64,000 bases of DNA from Moringa oleifera (lineage: Eukaryota; Streptophyta; Magnoliopsida; Brassicales; Moringaceae): assembly GCA_021397835.1 (NCBI GenBank), contig JAJFZO010000230.1, positions 6,132,001 to 6,196,000 of the forward strand, given 5' to 3'. The stretch's first letter is position 1; every line of letters starts with the position of its first letter. Below are positions 37,847 to 50,700 of this stretch, piece after piece. Under the pieces are notes generated by a model that saw nothing but the letters and a program-made list of their open reading frames with translations, was not told the origin of the DNA and ran no database searches. The translations under genes and the position numbers were made by a program.

Positions 37847-40800
37847 TCAGTTACTACAGAATGCTTCATCTTGCTCTCTATCGGCAGGATTTTTTTCTTT
37901 GGTAGCCTGAAAGTATGATGGTAGGAGCGCTTTCTGTGCAGGTAATTCAGCAATGAACAATAAAGTCTGAGCCCAGCCAGCATATTTCCCATATTTGCTG
38001 ACAAATGCCTCAGCCACACGGCTACAGAGCTTGCGTGTTAAGCGAGCACCAGCAAGCTCAGGGAGGAGATATCTTGTCGCAATCTTGCACAACATCAGGG
38101 ACAAGGAAACTTTATGTTAGAACTTCATCAAATAACAACGAATTAGCAAGAAGCTGTATATGTTGTTCAAACAAAGTTACTGCAAGCAAATATCAGCTGA
38201 TCAGTTTCCTGGCTCTATATTCTTTACATATATATTTTTTTTATTTTCCTTTATTTAGTCAACTATTATAGCTAAAATGGATTCTTAAACCATAACAACA
38301 TAGTAGAGGTAATATGTTACACACCAGAAATAATAACGTATGTGAAACAGCATAGCAAAGACAATCCTACTTTAACATAAATAGCATCCACCTGTATGCA
38401 TCATTTTGATCGTTGACTTATTAACTCATCTTTCACAGTTCAATTACTTGTCAGACCATCATATTGAATAAATAATAGCCTACATATCTGAGACTGTCAG
38501 AGTTTAACTTCTTGCAAGATGGCATAGTGATGGCAACTATAGCACCTTTGGGCATCACTGCATTTAACAAATTAGGGTAAAGAACCATGACGAATAAGTT
38601 GTTATATAACTTCTCCATATTCTGTTTCCTGAACCTTAACCATAAATTTCAAGCTTTTGTTAACTGACAGGACACAGATTGTCAGAGGTTTCCACTGTGA
38701 CCACACTGTTAGTGATAAAGGGATTAGTGGTAAAAACTAACAATTTTATAAGCCCTTCCCTTTTTCATTGTTTTTACCCAGCAGGATTTGATGTGTATGA
38801 ACAACTAGACAGATTGCATCTCAATGCAACTTAGTTCAAGCATGCCTGGTATTGCAATATAGAAGCCCAGGGTCACCGTTAACTTTTCCCTATGACATTA
38901 AAATAGATTTCACGTTGAAATGAGATTCTGTTCGACAGTGTAAGAGTTTTCAAGTCTTTGTTTCCTTTTGATATTCATCTTCAAAGTAAGGGTTAATATG
39001 ATTCACTTCCATTTCTTGAAAGACAACCCAACTTTTGAATAGGATTTCAATCAAACAACTCATCCAGATACCCCTAAGTGTGTATCAGCTCATTTCACAT
39101 CTCATCAATATCACAATGTTAGCAGTAAAATATGCATATGAAGGTATTGGTACCAGAATCACAGAAAATACCTGCCAGACATGTGTATCAACAGGAATGG
39201 CATGGTGCTGATCAAGAGAGAAGAGAGCTATACATGCTGCAACCTTGGGACCAACACCAGGTAAAGTACATAGATTATCAATTGTGTCTTGTAGATCCAA
39301 TTTTCGAAGAGACAAAAGCCAGTTTACACCTCCACTGGGTTTTGATTGTAAAGCATCTATAGTACCAGCTATGTATTTGGCCCTGCACACCCACACAATG
39401 AACGAAAATCATGCTTTTAGATTGCCCCTCGTCAGGTAGGAAAGATGACCCAAAGACAGCATAAGTTTATGGAGCGCAAAACTCCATGTCCAAACATAAT
39501 TTAAGAACTGAATATCTGCTGTTAAAGCAAACACGTGAATCTAAACTACTAACCATGGTGATATAAATGAAGCAGGTGCAATTCAACATAAGGAAACAGA
39601 AAATACTTCTTATCCAGTAATATTCCTTGAAAAGACTATAAGCCAAAATTTGTGATAAAGCAACTAAAGTTACTCCGAGATACATAAAGATCTGAAAAGA
39701 AATAAAAGAAATTGATTTGTTATTCTAAAACAAAGAGAGAAGGAGAAGGTTAAGAGTAAACTGTGAAGAATAATGAGACTATGAGTATAACAAGAAGAAC
39801 CCATCATAATCTGTTAACAACTGGAGTAAACTCAGGGAAGCGAGAAACTGAAGAATGAGAGTAAATAAAGAAAGAGAAACTTATGAGATTTCAAAGGTCC
39901 AATAGAGAAAGGTTTAAATTTTTATGAGATTATATTAGGATCTTGATAAATTAGTTGGTCTCTTCCTACCAATTTAGTTGTTAGCTTTATCAACAATGTG
40001 GATATATCAAGTCACCTGTCATCTTGCTTGGTACGCAAATTTACATGGTAGTTAAACATCAAATCAAGAAAATGATTACAGGGAAGTTAAGCATTGGGTA
40101 AGAAACCGCAAACCGGCCTGTAAACCTACTGCTACTCTGAGCCTCCATTGACCTAAAATCATATTCAAATGACAAAAAAAAAAACAACACTTAAAGGTAA
40201 TTGATTTCAAAGAAATAACAAGGAAAGAATAATAGCCAAACTTCATGACTGAGGATATCAAGTAAAGTTTAAGCAAAACAGAAGTAATAAACAAGACACC
40301 TGTAACCAAAACCAGCCTCTCTAAACTCTTGCTCTGAGACCATTGACAAACGATCCAATGATGGGAATTCATGAAACTCAAAACCACCAATGGTTCCCAA
40401 AGAAATCCCCAAAGATGAAAGGAAGTCCACCATCTTAGTAATCCTCCCGATATTATTGTTTGACGAACACAAGAACTGGATCAAGCACTCGAGAGGGTCC
40501 TGCCTCAGCACCCGAGCGCCCCGCAAATGCCGTGCCAGCTCGCCAAACCGCGGGTCTTTCGCCGAGAAAACCTCCCAGACCTCGGTCAACGAAATTCTGG
40601 CGTTGAGGAAATCGAGGAGAGCGAGCCTGGCGGCGTCAGAGTCGGCGTCGCAGGCGCGGTGAATGCAGTATTCGACGTCGCCGTTTCCCGTTTGGTGCTT
40701 GAGGGAGACAAGGTGAGCCCCGATGGGACCGGTATACTGGAGCGGCCCAGTTTGCTTCCACCTGAAGGTCTGGCCGGTGGGGAAAGTGAGAGGCAAACAG

Positions 40801-40952
40801 AGCTCCGACTGGCTGAGATTGAGAGAGGCCCACTTGGGTTTGTCTGTGAGGTTTCTTCGAGGGGTTTTGGGGGTTATTGGGGTTGATGGGGGTGCTGAAG
40901 CTGGTGGTTTCGAGGTCGAGGAGACCGGCGGCGAAAGTCTCGGCCTCTTCAT
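37847..40952 (-). CDS. OGG1: 8-oxoguanine DNA glycosylase/AP lyase OGG1
   Basis: Bifunctional base-excision repair enzyme that removes 8-oxoguanine opposite cytosine and nicks the AP site. Three exons: 40300-40952, 39172-39382 and 37847-38083, joining to 366 aa (Arabidopsis OGG1 is about 365). Visible parts are MKRPRLSPP, LTFPTGQTFRWK, RFGELARHLRGARVLRQDP, CLIQFLCSSNNNI and the helix-hairpin-helix LPGVGPKVAACIALFSLDQ. Predicted catalytic Lys264 (VGPK) and Asp283 (PVDTH) are 19 residues apart, as are human K249 and D268. The tail is VSKYGKYAGWAQTLLFIAEL. Exon 2 ends ..HVWQ and joins IATRYLLPELAG. An in-frame ATG at 40985 would add 11 residues; I prefer 40952 because the family begins MKRPR. 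Confidence 0.96.
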
Positions 40953-41166
40953 TGTTGCTACTTCCAGCAGCTTCAGCGACCGCATGCAATTGGTAACACT
41001 TGGCCTCGCTTCTTCTGTCTCCCCAATAACCCCCACCAGGTCCCAGAAAAAAGAAGGTAAAGGTCGCCCTGTTTGGTTCAGTTCATCGCTTACCTTCTTC
41101 CCTTTTTCTTGGGGTATTTGTGTTTGTAGTCTTCCGTATAAGGGTATTTGTGTAAATAACTAACAT
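40953..41166. other. OGG1 promoter region
   Basis: GC-richer bases just upstream of the OGG1 start, followed by two near-repeats of GGGTATTTGTGT (about 41113-41156). No gene is seen. Confidence 0.4.
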
Positions 41167-41708
41167 TAGTAATATATATATTTTTAACACTTTTAGACAC
41201 TTTAAGACAAAATTACCCTTTAGCAACATGTGCAATTATTTATTTGTTTAAATAGAGAATCCCAAAAGTCAAACATTTGAAACGTTTCTCTTTCCCTCTC
41301 TTCTATTTGTGACGGTAAACTTTATCACTTAGTTTCGTCTTTCTGCATTCGGTGTTTGTTCATTTCTTCGCTTTCATTGTAAACCGACCTTTGAAAATTA
41401 TCTACAAGCTACTGAAGAACTCCGAAATCAATAGCGGTATGGTTTTAACTTCATCACTTAGCTTAAATTCTTCATTCCTTTCTGTTGAATACACACGAGT
41501 GAAAATTCTCCCCTCATGTCACTGTGCATTTTTTAATTTTTCTTTTGATACATTAAAATAAAAAAACTGGTTTAGGTATATTACCTATTTTCAATCTTCG
41601 ATGACTGTGTGCACCAATTTCTTGCTTTAGGTGCATCTATGTGCATCTGTTCGCTATATTCGTATCATGTTGGTCAAAACGCAACTAATTTTAAAAATTC
41701 GTACTTAA

Positions 41709-41826
41709 TTTTATAAATCTTACCAAGTAATCGTTCCCAATTCCTCAAAATCGTATCAAGTTTTATAAATCGTACCAAGTAATCGTACCCAATTCTTCAA
41801 AATCGTACCAAATTTTATAAATCGTG
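41709..41826 (+). repeat. 52-bp subterminal tandem repeat (2.3 copies)
   Basis: TTTTATAAATCGTACCAAG recurs at 41709, 41761 and 41813, separated by TAATCGTACCCAATTC-like and CAAAATCGTA-like segments. It is in inverse orientation to the repeat block at 42501-42735. Confidence 0.75.
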
Positions 41827-42500
41827 GATGGTGGGGATCTTCACTCTCACGGGTCGGATGTGGAAACGATCTGTGGGCTGGGGTTAAGTGCGCGTTTTGA
41901 CAGGCGCCCGTTAACTACGAGCACAGCCGCTCTTTAATCTGTATCTTAGTGCTTGGACCCCGTGCAAAACTAGGCAGATAAGTGACAGAAAGTCAGTTCA
42001 TATGAGCGGTTTGGAGTTTGGACTATGATTCCAAATTTGCTTTGCTTTTTTTACTTTCTGCTCAGACCAAATTCGTTCCATCCAAGTCCCCCTAAAAAAT
42101 TGAAAGTTGTTGTTTTGTTGATTTTTTATTTATTTAAATATATTTTTTAAAAATATCCATTCATATAATTAATTATTTATTTTTAAGATATTTATTTTAT
42201 ATTTTAAATTAAAAAATAACATCAATTATTAATTTGATTTAAATTAATTTTTATTAAAAAATTAAAAATTAAAGATATTCAAATTAAAAATTTTATATGA
42301 TCAAATTTTATTTAAATTTTTTTATAAATAAAAAAATATTCAAGCTACTATCATAAAAAATTTTAAAATTTTTTAAGTACTAAAAATATATTTTTTAAAT
42401 TTACAATCAAAAATTTTAAAAATTTACAAAAAGTAGATATTATATCTAAAATTATTCAAATTTGAGAAATATACTGAAAATATAATAAATAATTCATAAT

Positions 42501-42735
42501 GATACGAATTTCATAATATATGTCACGATTGACCAAATAAGGTACGATTATAAAATATAAGATACGAATTTCATAATGATGTCACGATTGGCCAAATAAG
42601 GCACGATTATAAAATATAAGGTATGAATTTCATAATGATGTTACGATAGACCAAATAAGGCACGATTTTAGAAGATAAGGTGAGAATTTCATAATGATGT
42701 TACGGTAAACCAAATAAGGCAAGATTTTCAAACAT
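42501..42735 (-). repeat. About 60-bp subterminal tandem repeat (four copies)
   Basis: Units start at about 42501, 42561, 42620 and 42679. Each contains GAATTTCATAATGATGT, CACGATTGGCCAAATAAGG-like and GCACGATTATAAAATATAAG-like segments. The reverse complement of GGTACGATTATAAAAT nearly equals the ATTTTATAAATCGTACC of the left block. Confidence 0.8.
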
Positions 42736-43166
42736 ATGTATTCACATATGTAACGGAAGGCACCAAATTAAGCTACATTGTTGTTCATAGGTATATCTGT
42801 CACCTTTTTCACCCATTCGAGCACGTTCTGATTTTGAAGACAAATATGTAGTGAAAAACCCGAGCTTGAGAAATATGCTGTGAAAAACACGAGCTTCCTT
42901 CTTTATTCAAGAAAATTAGGCAAAAATATCAATGACTACCTTCGATTTCTTCTTTGAATTTTGGATACAAAATCCGGAAGGATAAAACTAAAATAGAGAG
43001 CGAATAAAGATATAGCTCGAAGAGAGAGAAACCTCAAAAAGAGAGTATTCAGACAAATCTCCTCAAATTTTGAGTTATTTATTTTAATTTTGAGGGTATC
43101 ATTGTCTTTTGTGAGGGTATTTTTGTCCCTCTGATACATGTAAGTGCTAAAAAAAACTAACTTACT

Positions 43167-44781
43167 AAAAAAAGTTTTTTTTGTAAAAAATAAATGGCGG
43201 GATACCAATTTTGACAATTTCCTCCTTTTTTCTTTTTCAAAATAAATTAATTAAAGAAAACCGTTTGACTTTTGATAATTTATATGAACAAAAATCTGGT
43301 ATGTCAAATTCATGCTCTATTTTTATTATCTTTTATCTTTCAAAAAATAATTTTATATAATTAAAAAATAATCAAAAGCAAAATAAAAATACAAATAAAA
43401 GTGATATATATATATATATATCTCTAAATGTGGAGGCAAAGAGATGGTTTATTAATTTTTTTATTATTTTGAAAACATATTTATTTAAATTTTTCATTTG
43501 TTAATATAATTTTATTTTTAAAATTTACATTCAAATAATTAAAGTTATTATTTTTAGAGTTTATCAAAGATTAAAAAATTCTAAATTATAAAGTATAAGT
43601 GATATAATTATTTTAAAATTTTTTACTGTTCTAAATATTTTATGATAAAGAAAAATTAAATTTTTTAATGATAATAATTAATAATTATTGTTTGATATTT
43701 AAAACAAATAAATAAAAATTTATAAAAAATTTTAATATTAAAAATATTAAAAATCAAGCTGTCATATTTTAACAATCATACATCGAATCTTGATCTATTA
43801 ATTTGATTCAAATTAAATTTTAACTTAAATAATTATTAAAAATTAAAAATATTTTTATTATTATAATTTTTAAAAAATAATTCAAATGAATTATTCTTTT
43901 TATTTAAAATTTATATTTAAATTTGAATAATTTTTATTGATATTTATTTTGTATATTTTTTTAAATTTTCACAATATAAATTTTTTAAAAGTAGTTTTAA
44001 TATTTAAAGCTTTTTAAAAATTTTTATCATGAAAGCTTTATTTTTAAAAAAATTAAATTTAAATTAATTATATAAATTTTTTAACTTGAATATATTTAAA
44101 TTTTAAAATTTTTAATAAAATTTAATTTAATCCCAATAGATATATCATGTAAACATAAAAATTTAATTAATAACAAAAAATAAATGTAAAAATTTTATGA
44201 TATTTTTAAGTAAATAAATATATATTTTAAATTTTATTTAATTATCATGTGATGAAAATTGTTTTAATTATTTTAATTTTTTACATGAAAAATGAACCCA
44301 GCTTTGTGAGTTTTGTTGAAGAGTTTGTTCTATGTTATTTGTTTTCTCTTTAAATAGAAATAATATTTCTTCTTAATGAATCATATAACAGCATCTAACA
44401 AATTAATTAAACATGTAATGTAAATTATTAAATAATTTATTTATTTATTATTATAATTATTATTTTAAGACACGAACATATTGTGCAGCAGACCGCGTGT
44501 CCCTCACGTGCCTACTGTCTCGTGGGTTGTTTTTTCCTTAATTGAATTATTAGTGAATAATAAAATGGAAAAAGAAAAGAAAAAGAAGGTTGCATTGCTC
44601 TCGATGAGCAAACAAAAAGCCCAAAGGAACAGAGAGAAAGAGAAGGGTAACCGCATTCTCCCTCTTCCCTCTCGTTGCTTTGATCCTATTCCCACCAATC
44701 ACAGACCCCACATTTTCAAGGCACACTACTCTCTCTCTCTCTCTGTCTCACTCTCTTTCTTTCTCTCTCTCAACGACAGCA
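43167..44781. other. AT-rich intergenic DNA and SWI3C promoter
   Basis: 43.2-44.4 kb is AT-rich and includes a short TA run (about 43408-43423) and one copy of the dispersed repeat. 44.46-44.78 kb is the likely SWI3C promoter and leader, with a CACGTG at 44505 and a CT-rich tract at about 44732-44770 just before the start codon. Confidence 0.5.
43828..43890 (+). repeat. Degenerate AT-rich dispersed repeat, copy 4
   Basis: AATAATTATTAAAAATTAAA, then TATTTTTATTATTATAATTT and TTAAAAAATAATTCAAAT. It matches the cores at 8698 and 56888. Confidence 0.5.
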
Positions 44782-47700
44782 ATGCCAGCTTCCCCTTCCA
44801 TCCCTTCAGGTAATTCCAAAAAAAACCTAAAACCCCTTTCTCTTTTCTCTCTCTGTGGTTTTTCTTTTCCTTTGAAATTTTCATGTTCCCTCTCTTTAGA
44901 ATTTGAATATCTCTCTAATGATTTATGTTATATAAGCTTACAGAACATGTAAACACCTATTGATACATTCATATACACCAATTTATTTGGCTAATTTTAT
45001 GTGAAATTTGTTTTAATTTCTGGCGCAAATTTTTTGCGATAGATAATCGCGGCAGATGGAAGAGGCGGCGCCGAGGAGAGTCTCAAATCGCGAGAAAAGC
45101 CAAGCAGGAAGAAGACGACGTGGAAGAAGACGAAGAGGACAACAACAACAACGAGGAAGATCCCGACAACGCCGAGGAACTGCAGCAAAACGGCGCTACT
45201 GCTGCGGATCCGGGTCCCAACGAGAGCGAGGTCCTGGCCGAGAGTGGGGTGCGCATCTGTGACTTCCCTCCTGCTGTCAGACGCGCTGTGAACCGACCCC
45301 ATGTCTCCGTGACGGCGATCGTGGCGGCTGAGAGAGCCAATTTGGCCGGGGAGAGTAAGGGGCAGCAGAGTTCGCTGCCAATTTTCGAGAATGTGTCGTG
45401 GGGACAGCTCCAGGCGTTGTCAGCTGTCCCTACGGATTCCACAGCCCTTGATCAGGATAGGAGTGATGTGGCTGGTGGCGGGAACTCGTCTTATGTCATC
45501 TCTCCGCCTCCTATCATGGAAGGCCGAGGCGTCATTAAGCGATTTGGTAGTGGAGTTCTTGTGGTGCCTATGCATTCAGGTTCACTTTCTCTCTAGATAT
45601 ATACAAGTATATACATGTGTGTAGGTATATATATAGCTAAACAATTTTTTTAATTGTTAGGGTTTTTTTTTATCATAATGTTATTGCTATTGTTGAAAAA
45701 ATTGAACAACTTATAATTTTTTGTTTTTTTCTCTACAATCTAGTTCCAATGTAGGATGTAGTTCTAGAAGAAATAAATTCTGCCTTGGATCTGTTGAGCC
45801 AAGATCAAGGACAAGAATGCCCTCTCTTACTTAAAAAGACAAAGAATGTACTGATCTCCTCTCTGCACCTTTTATTACTTAGAGAAAGATAGAATTACAA
45901 ACCCAAAAGAGAAGCTTCTGTTAGCAAGAATGATCAGTAAGGAAATACAGGAAAAAGTTCTCTCAGCTACAAAGATCTTCATAGACAAGAACTTCATTCA
46001 AGAATGCTGACCCTCTCGTTACCTGTAACTGTCTACCCCTCTTCTTCACTTCTGAGAAATTAGCCTATTTATAGACATTCTAACTAATCAAGATTTCATG
46101 AACTCCCAGTGTAACTAACTACAACTAATTCAAGACTCGGGGCGTTAATTTGGAAGTGTTTTATTGAGTTATCTCCCAATAGCTACTTTTAGTTTAATGT
46201 TTTTTGGAAGAACTTGTTTGTTGCAGTCAGTTATTGATGTTCATGCTGCGCTCTTTAGAGCATTGGAGGTGTTAGGGATTTAGTCTAATTCTATACACAA
46301 CAAGGCTGCAAGGTGATATAATTTGGTTGCCTTGGTGCACTTGTGTTGGTAAATTGCCTAGTATTCTGTAAGAGGACTGCTTTATTGGCGTTCTACCAAA
46401 ATGAATCTGCTGGATAGTCTAGCCACACGTTTTGTATCTTCCAAGCAGTCCATATTTGTATCAGATGCAAGAAAAGTCGGAAGGGTTATTGTGACTCGTG
46501 TTCTTCATCTCTAAAGCCATCAGAGGAGTTATACTTGCTTAACTTGATGTTAGCATGCTCAAAGGACTGCCTAACTTGATGTCAATGTCTACAGCTTATG
46601 GAGGTCCTTGTGAGGTGGCTCCATTTTTGTCTGTGTCTAATGGAAGTTCTAATCTTAATTGGATGAAACCCTGGATTTTCTCTTGTATGCTCTCATGCTG
46701 AGCACTGTGCCTTTGTTTTCCATTTTTCTTTAAGCATATATTTATCGTAGGATATATGTTCGTTAAGGTCAAGCATTTCAGTGCCAGTGGATGAATTATG
46801 CTTCTCTCAATCAAGGGGGACTAACTTATCCAGCTTTGCAGTGACTCTTTCCTTTTCTTGGGTGGGGGAGGGGGTAGGTGAAAATTTTGAAGTATTATCA
46901 TGTAACGTCCTCCCTGTCCTACCTGTGGTTACACACACATGTACATCGCTGTTCACAGTTGTATCCCTTTGTATTAAACTTGTTTTGTTCTTTCTATATT
47001 CACTTTTGAGCAGATTGGTTTTCACCCAACATAGTGCATCGACTAGAGAGACAAGTGGTGCCACATTTTTTCTCTGGAAAATCACCGGACCATACTCCAG
47101 AGAAATATATGGAATGTAGGAACTACATTGTTGCCAAATACATGGATATTCCAGAGAGGAGACTCACAGTATCTGACTGCCAGGGTTTGGTAGATGGTAT
47201 TAGCAATGAAGATTTAACACGGATAGTTCGGTTTCTTGATCACTGGGGAATAATCAACTATTGTGCTGCTCCCCAAGGTCGTGAGCGTTGGAATGACGAG
47301 TCCTACCTAAGGGAGGATCCAACTGGTGAGGTTCATGTGCCGTCCGCTGCTTTAAAGTCTATTGACAGTTTGATCAAATTTGACAAGCCCAAATGTAGTC
47401 TGAAGGCTGCAGATGTTTATTCGTCACTTTCATGTCATGGTGATGATTTCTCTGACTTGGACAACAAAATTCGAGAGCGTTTATCTGAAAATTGTTGTAA
47501 TTATTGTTCTCAGGCCCTGTCGTCTGTGTCTTACCAGTCACAAAAGGAGGTAGATTACTTGCGCTCTCCTCTTTACATTTGTATGTCTTTATAATTTGCA
47601 GTTGATTTTTTTTTCATACTCTATACATATATGGTAGTTTGCCTTATAGAAAGGAATAACTGCTGGGACTTGAGTTGTTCCACGACCTGTGGCACTATTA

Positions 47701-50700
47701 TTTATGATCGTACTGGAATAGAAAAAGGAAAAGACTCTAATTTCTCTATTTCTTGGGTTAGAATTCGTTGTTCTAAGTCGCTTTTGAAGATTTATCAAAG
47801 ATAGTATAGGCTAAAAAGACAAGAGCTTTGCCCTTGCTGTGACACATTACTTTGGCTAATTGTAATCTGATATAAATGATGATGTAAGTGACAAATTGCA
47901 GGAAAATAGTTTTTCTGGTAACTGTTTAGAGATAACACTTGCTTTGATGCCTTACTTAGTGCTTCTTGAGTTGCTTTCTCATAAAAATTTTACCCACAAA
48001 GTATGAAATACTTAGATGATGTTAATGAACTGCAACTTAGTGAATTCTAAGAAAGAAGGCTCTATTGAATGGGAAATCAATTTTTCTTGCTCATATCATT
48101 TCAGCTCATTTGGGTCATAATTTTAATTAGGAATTGGCTTCCAATAGTCATCATTTTTTGATTGTGATTTAGATTTATTATATATATATATTATATCGTT
48201 GTACAAGCTGGGTTCTAATAGATAGCACTTGATTCTGTTCAGGCAATGTAGCATTTGATTCTGTTCAGTCAGGTCGGATTTCGTTCTTAAATAAACTGAA
48301 AATCAGTTTGAGTATGAAGATTGTTGCTGAAAATGTGAAGCTGTGAAAAATACTTAGTTTTACATCGTGTGTCTAGTTAAAAGTTGGTGTACTGTCTCAC
48401 TTGGGTGACAAAACCTTATAATCTGGTTCTTAGGTCACGTAAGGGAGCAGTGGTTAAGGATATGATAAATTTGTTGTTACGAGGAGTGATATGGGCTTCT
48501 GTTACTTTTGGACGTTAGGAACACATTGTTGCCTTACGGTTTCTTGGAAGTTCTATTTAATTGACTAGTGGAGAAAAGCCAATAGTGATTTAGCATATGG
48601 TTTAAAATTATATAACATGATCTGAATAGTTGCCGGAACATGCACTAATCTAGGCTTATGTGCCATTTGGTTGTTAGTAAGCCTGAAGTTAGCCAGGCTA
48701 ATATTTTGCAAACTGGATCTATATTGGGTGGTGCCTGTGCTTCCTTTGACCTTGATCGCTGTTCCACCTGGTTGAACAGTTTTTTTTTTAAAATTTATAA
48801 TATATATATAATATAGATATACTTATGTTACGCAACTTTGAACTTCATTTTTTTTCCTCCAGTTGGTAAAATAGTGAACATCAATGCGAAGAAAATATGG
48901 GTGGTTAAACAGGTGGTATGGTATATTTCCAGCAGCCTTACCTCTATTGCCTGGAAAAAGTTACAAATGCAAGGAGCTTATAAGTTCACACAGAAGAAGA
49001 AGAAGAAGAAAAGTAAAAAGAGTAAATGATTTAATGAGCCCCTTAAAGGGAAAGAGTAAAAGCTCCCCAGAAAATTTGATGTCACATAACAATATTCACA
49101 AGCTAACTTTCGAGAGCATTTAGTTGGCAGAATAAATGAAGTCATCAAGACATGTTTGAATTTCATGTGTTTTCACAAAATATAATAAGAACATATTCTT
49201 TTGCCGTTTAATAAGAATGAGAATTCGTCTAACAATAGCTCACCTTGCCTACTGAAATGCGACAGGCTGTATGAAAGAGACAGATGTCTCAGCCAGTCGC
49301 TCTGAGCAGATGGCTCATGGTTAACATAATCAGTTGCTTAAGAATGCATAGAGAATTGGATAATGAAGTGAATACTTATTGAGTGAAGGTGTAAAAGGTC
49401 TTTGCTGCTGGGACTGAGTTTAGTAAACTTTCTGGCTTACTTTATGATTTCGGGGACCTCAGGGCTGTGTTAAATGAAGCCTAGAGAACAGTATCATGAT
49501 TTTAGCCTTCTAAAAATTTTTGTTTTAACATAAATCATGTTGTCAAATGCTTCTATTGCTTCCTGATGTTGTCTAATTAGAGTCTCAATTTTACAGGTGG
49601 ATGTATTCTTATGCCCTGATTGTTTCCATGATGGAAGATTTGTTACTGGTCATTCAAGTGTAGATTTTGTAAGGGTGGATTCAACAAAAGATTATGGTGA
49701 TCTGGATGGTGAAAGTTGGAGTGATCAAGAAACTCTATTGCTTCTTGAGGCAATGGAAATTTACAGTGAAAATTGGAATGAAATTGCAGAGCATGTAGGC
49801 ACCAAGTCAAAAGCACAATGCATCCTTCATTTTCTCCGTCTACCTATGGAGGATGGCCTTTTGGAGAATATCGAAGTTCCAAATATGTCCAAGTCGTCAA
49901 GTTCTTCAAATAGAGATGATCATGCAAGATTGCATTCAAATTCAAATGGGGATCTCCCAGGTGTTCCTTTTTACATGTTTTCTATCCTTCAAAATGATGA
50001 GGACTACAACGATGTATTTTTAACAATCTGCTTGATGGTTTTACTTTTTAGGATCCCTTCAAGAGTCTGATTCTGAAATGAGGCTTCCTTTTGCAAGTTC
50101 TGCGAATCCAGTTATGGCAATGGTAAGCTTCAGTGTTTAGCTTTTTTATTTTTTTCCTCTTCTGTGAGAAATTCACTTAACGTATAGATGTGTCACTTTC
50201 AAAGTAATATGATGCAATCCTTGCTAACACTTGCCCTTGGGGGAGTCATTCATTATTTTTTGTTTGTTATTTTTCTTTTACTGAATGGCCTTGATGCCAT
50301 GCACTGCTAGTATTTTATATAGCCTTGTGAAGTGTTAGTTCCTTGATCATTTGTCTTTTACCATGTCTGCATGTATGGTGCACACTTTGCATCCTTTACG
50401 ATTTTTTTTCTTTAAAGAAGAATTTCTTTCTTGTTCTGAAAAATGATAGATTGTTTGGGCATTATATTGTTTGTCAGACATTAATGTTCCAAACCAACAA
50501 GCGAGGATGCTCTGAATTTATCATATTAAATTGAGCATATCTTATGCTTATAGACATGCTAACATTAGTAAAGAGGCAATCTGAATGTTCTTCTGAATTT
50601 TGGTTTTCTTTCAATTTGGTTTTGCATTGTAATATTGCTACATTGGTGGATGGTAACTAGGTCTATGTGCATACCACCTTAATTTTTTCATTGAAGGTTC

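Larger units (their letters stand above)
41167..43166. mobile_element. Putative non-autonomous Mutator-like (MULE) element with long degenerate inverted ends
   Basis: The left end and the reverse complement of the right end align over several hundred bases. Matching landmarks, in order, are AGTAA, ACACTT versus GCACTT, GACAAAATTACCCT versus GACAAAAATACCCT, an ATTTAT/ATAAATA block, AGAGAAT versus AGGAGAT, TTTCTCTTTCCCTCTCTTC versus TTTCTCTCTCTTCG, and CTTTAT. Inside, two blocks of short tandem repeats are inverted to each other (listed separately). No transposase reading frame is visible, so it would be non-autonomous. A GC-richer centre at about 41820-41990 looks unlike its surroundings. No clean 9-bp target duplication was found, so exact ends are uncertain. 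Class assignment is inference. Confidence 0.55.

Noticed and set aside
40953..41036. Longer OGG1 N-terminus
   Set aside because: The frame is open to a GTG at 41036, but family members begin at MKRPR. The ATG at 40985 is only a weak alternative.
45056..45442. Arg-rich plus-strand and Ser-rich minus-strand open frames
   Set aside because: Other-frame shadows of SWI3C exon 2, whose true frame carries the EEDDVEEDEED acidic stretch.
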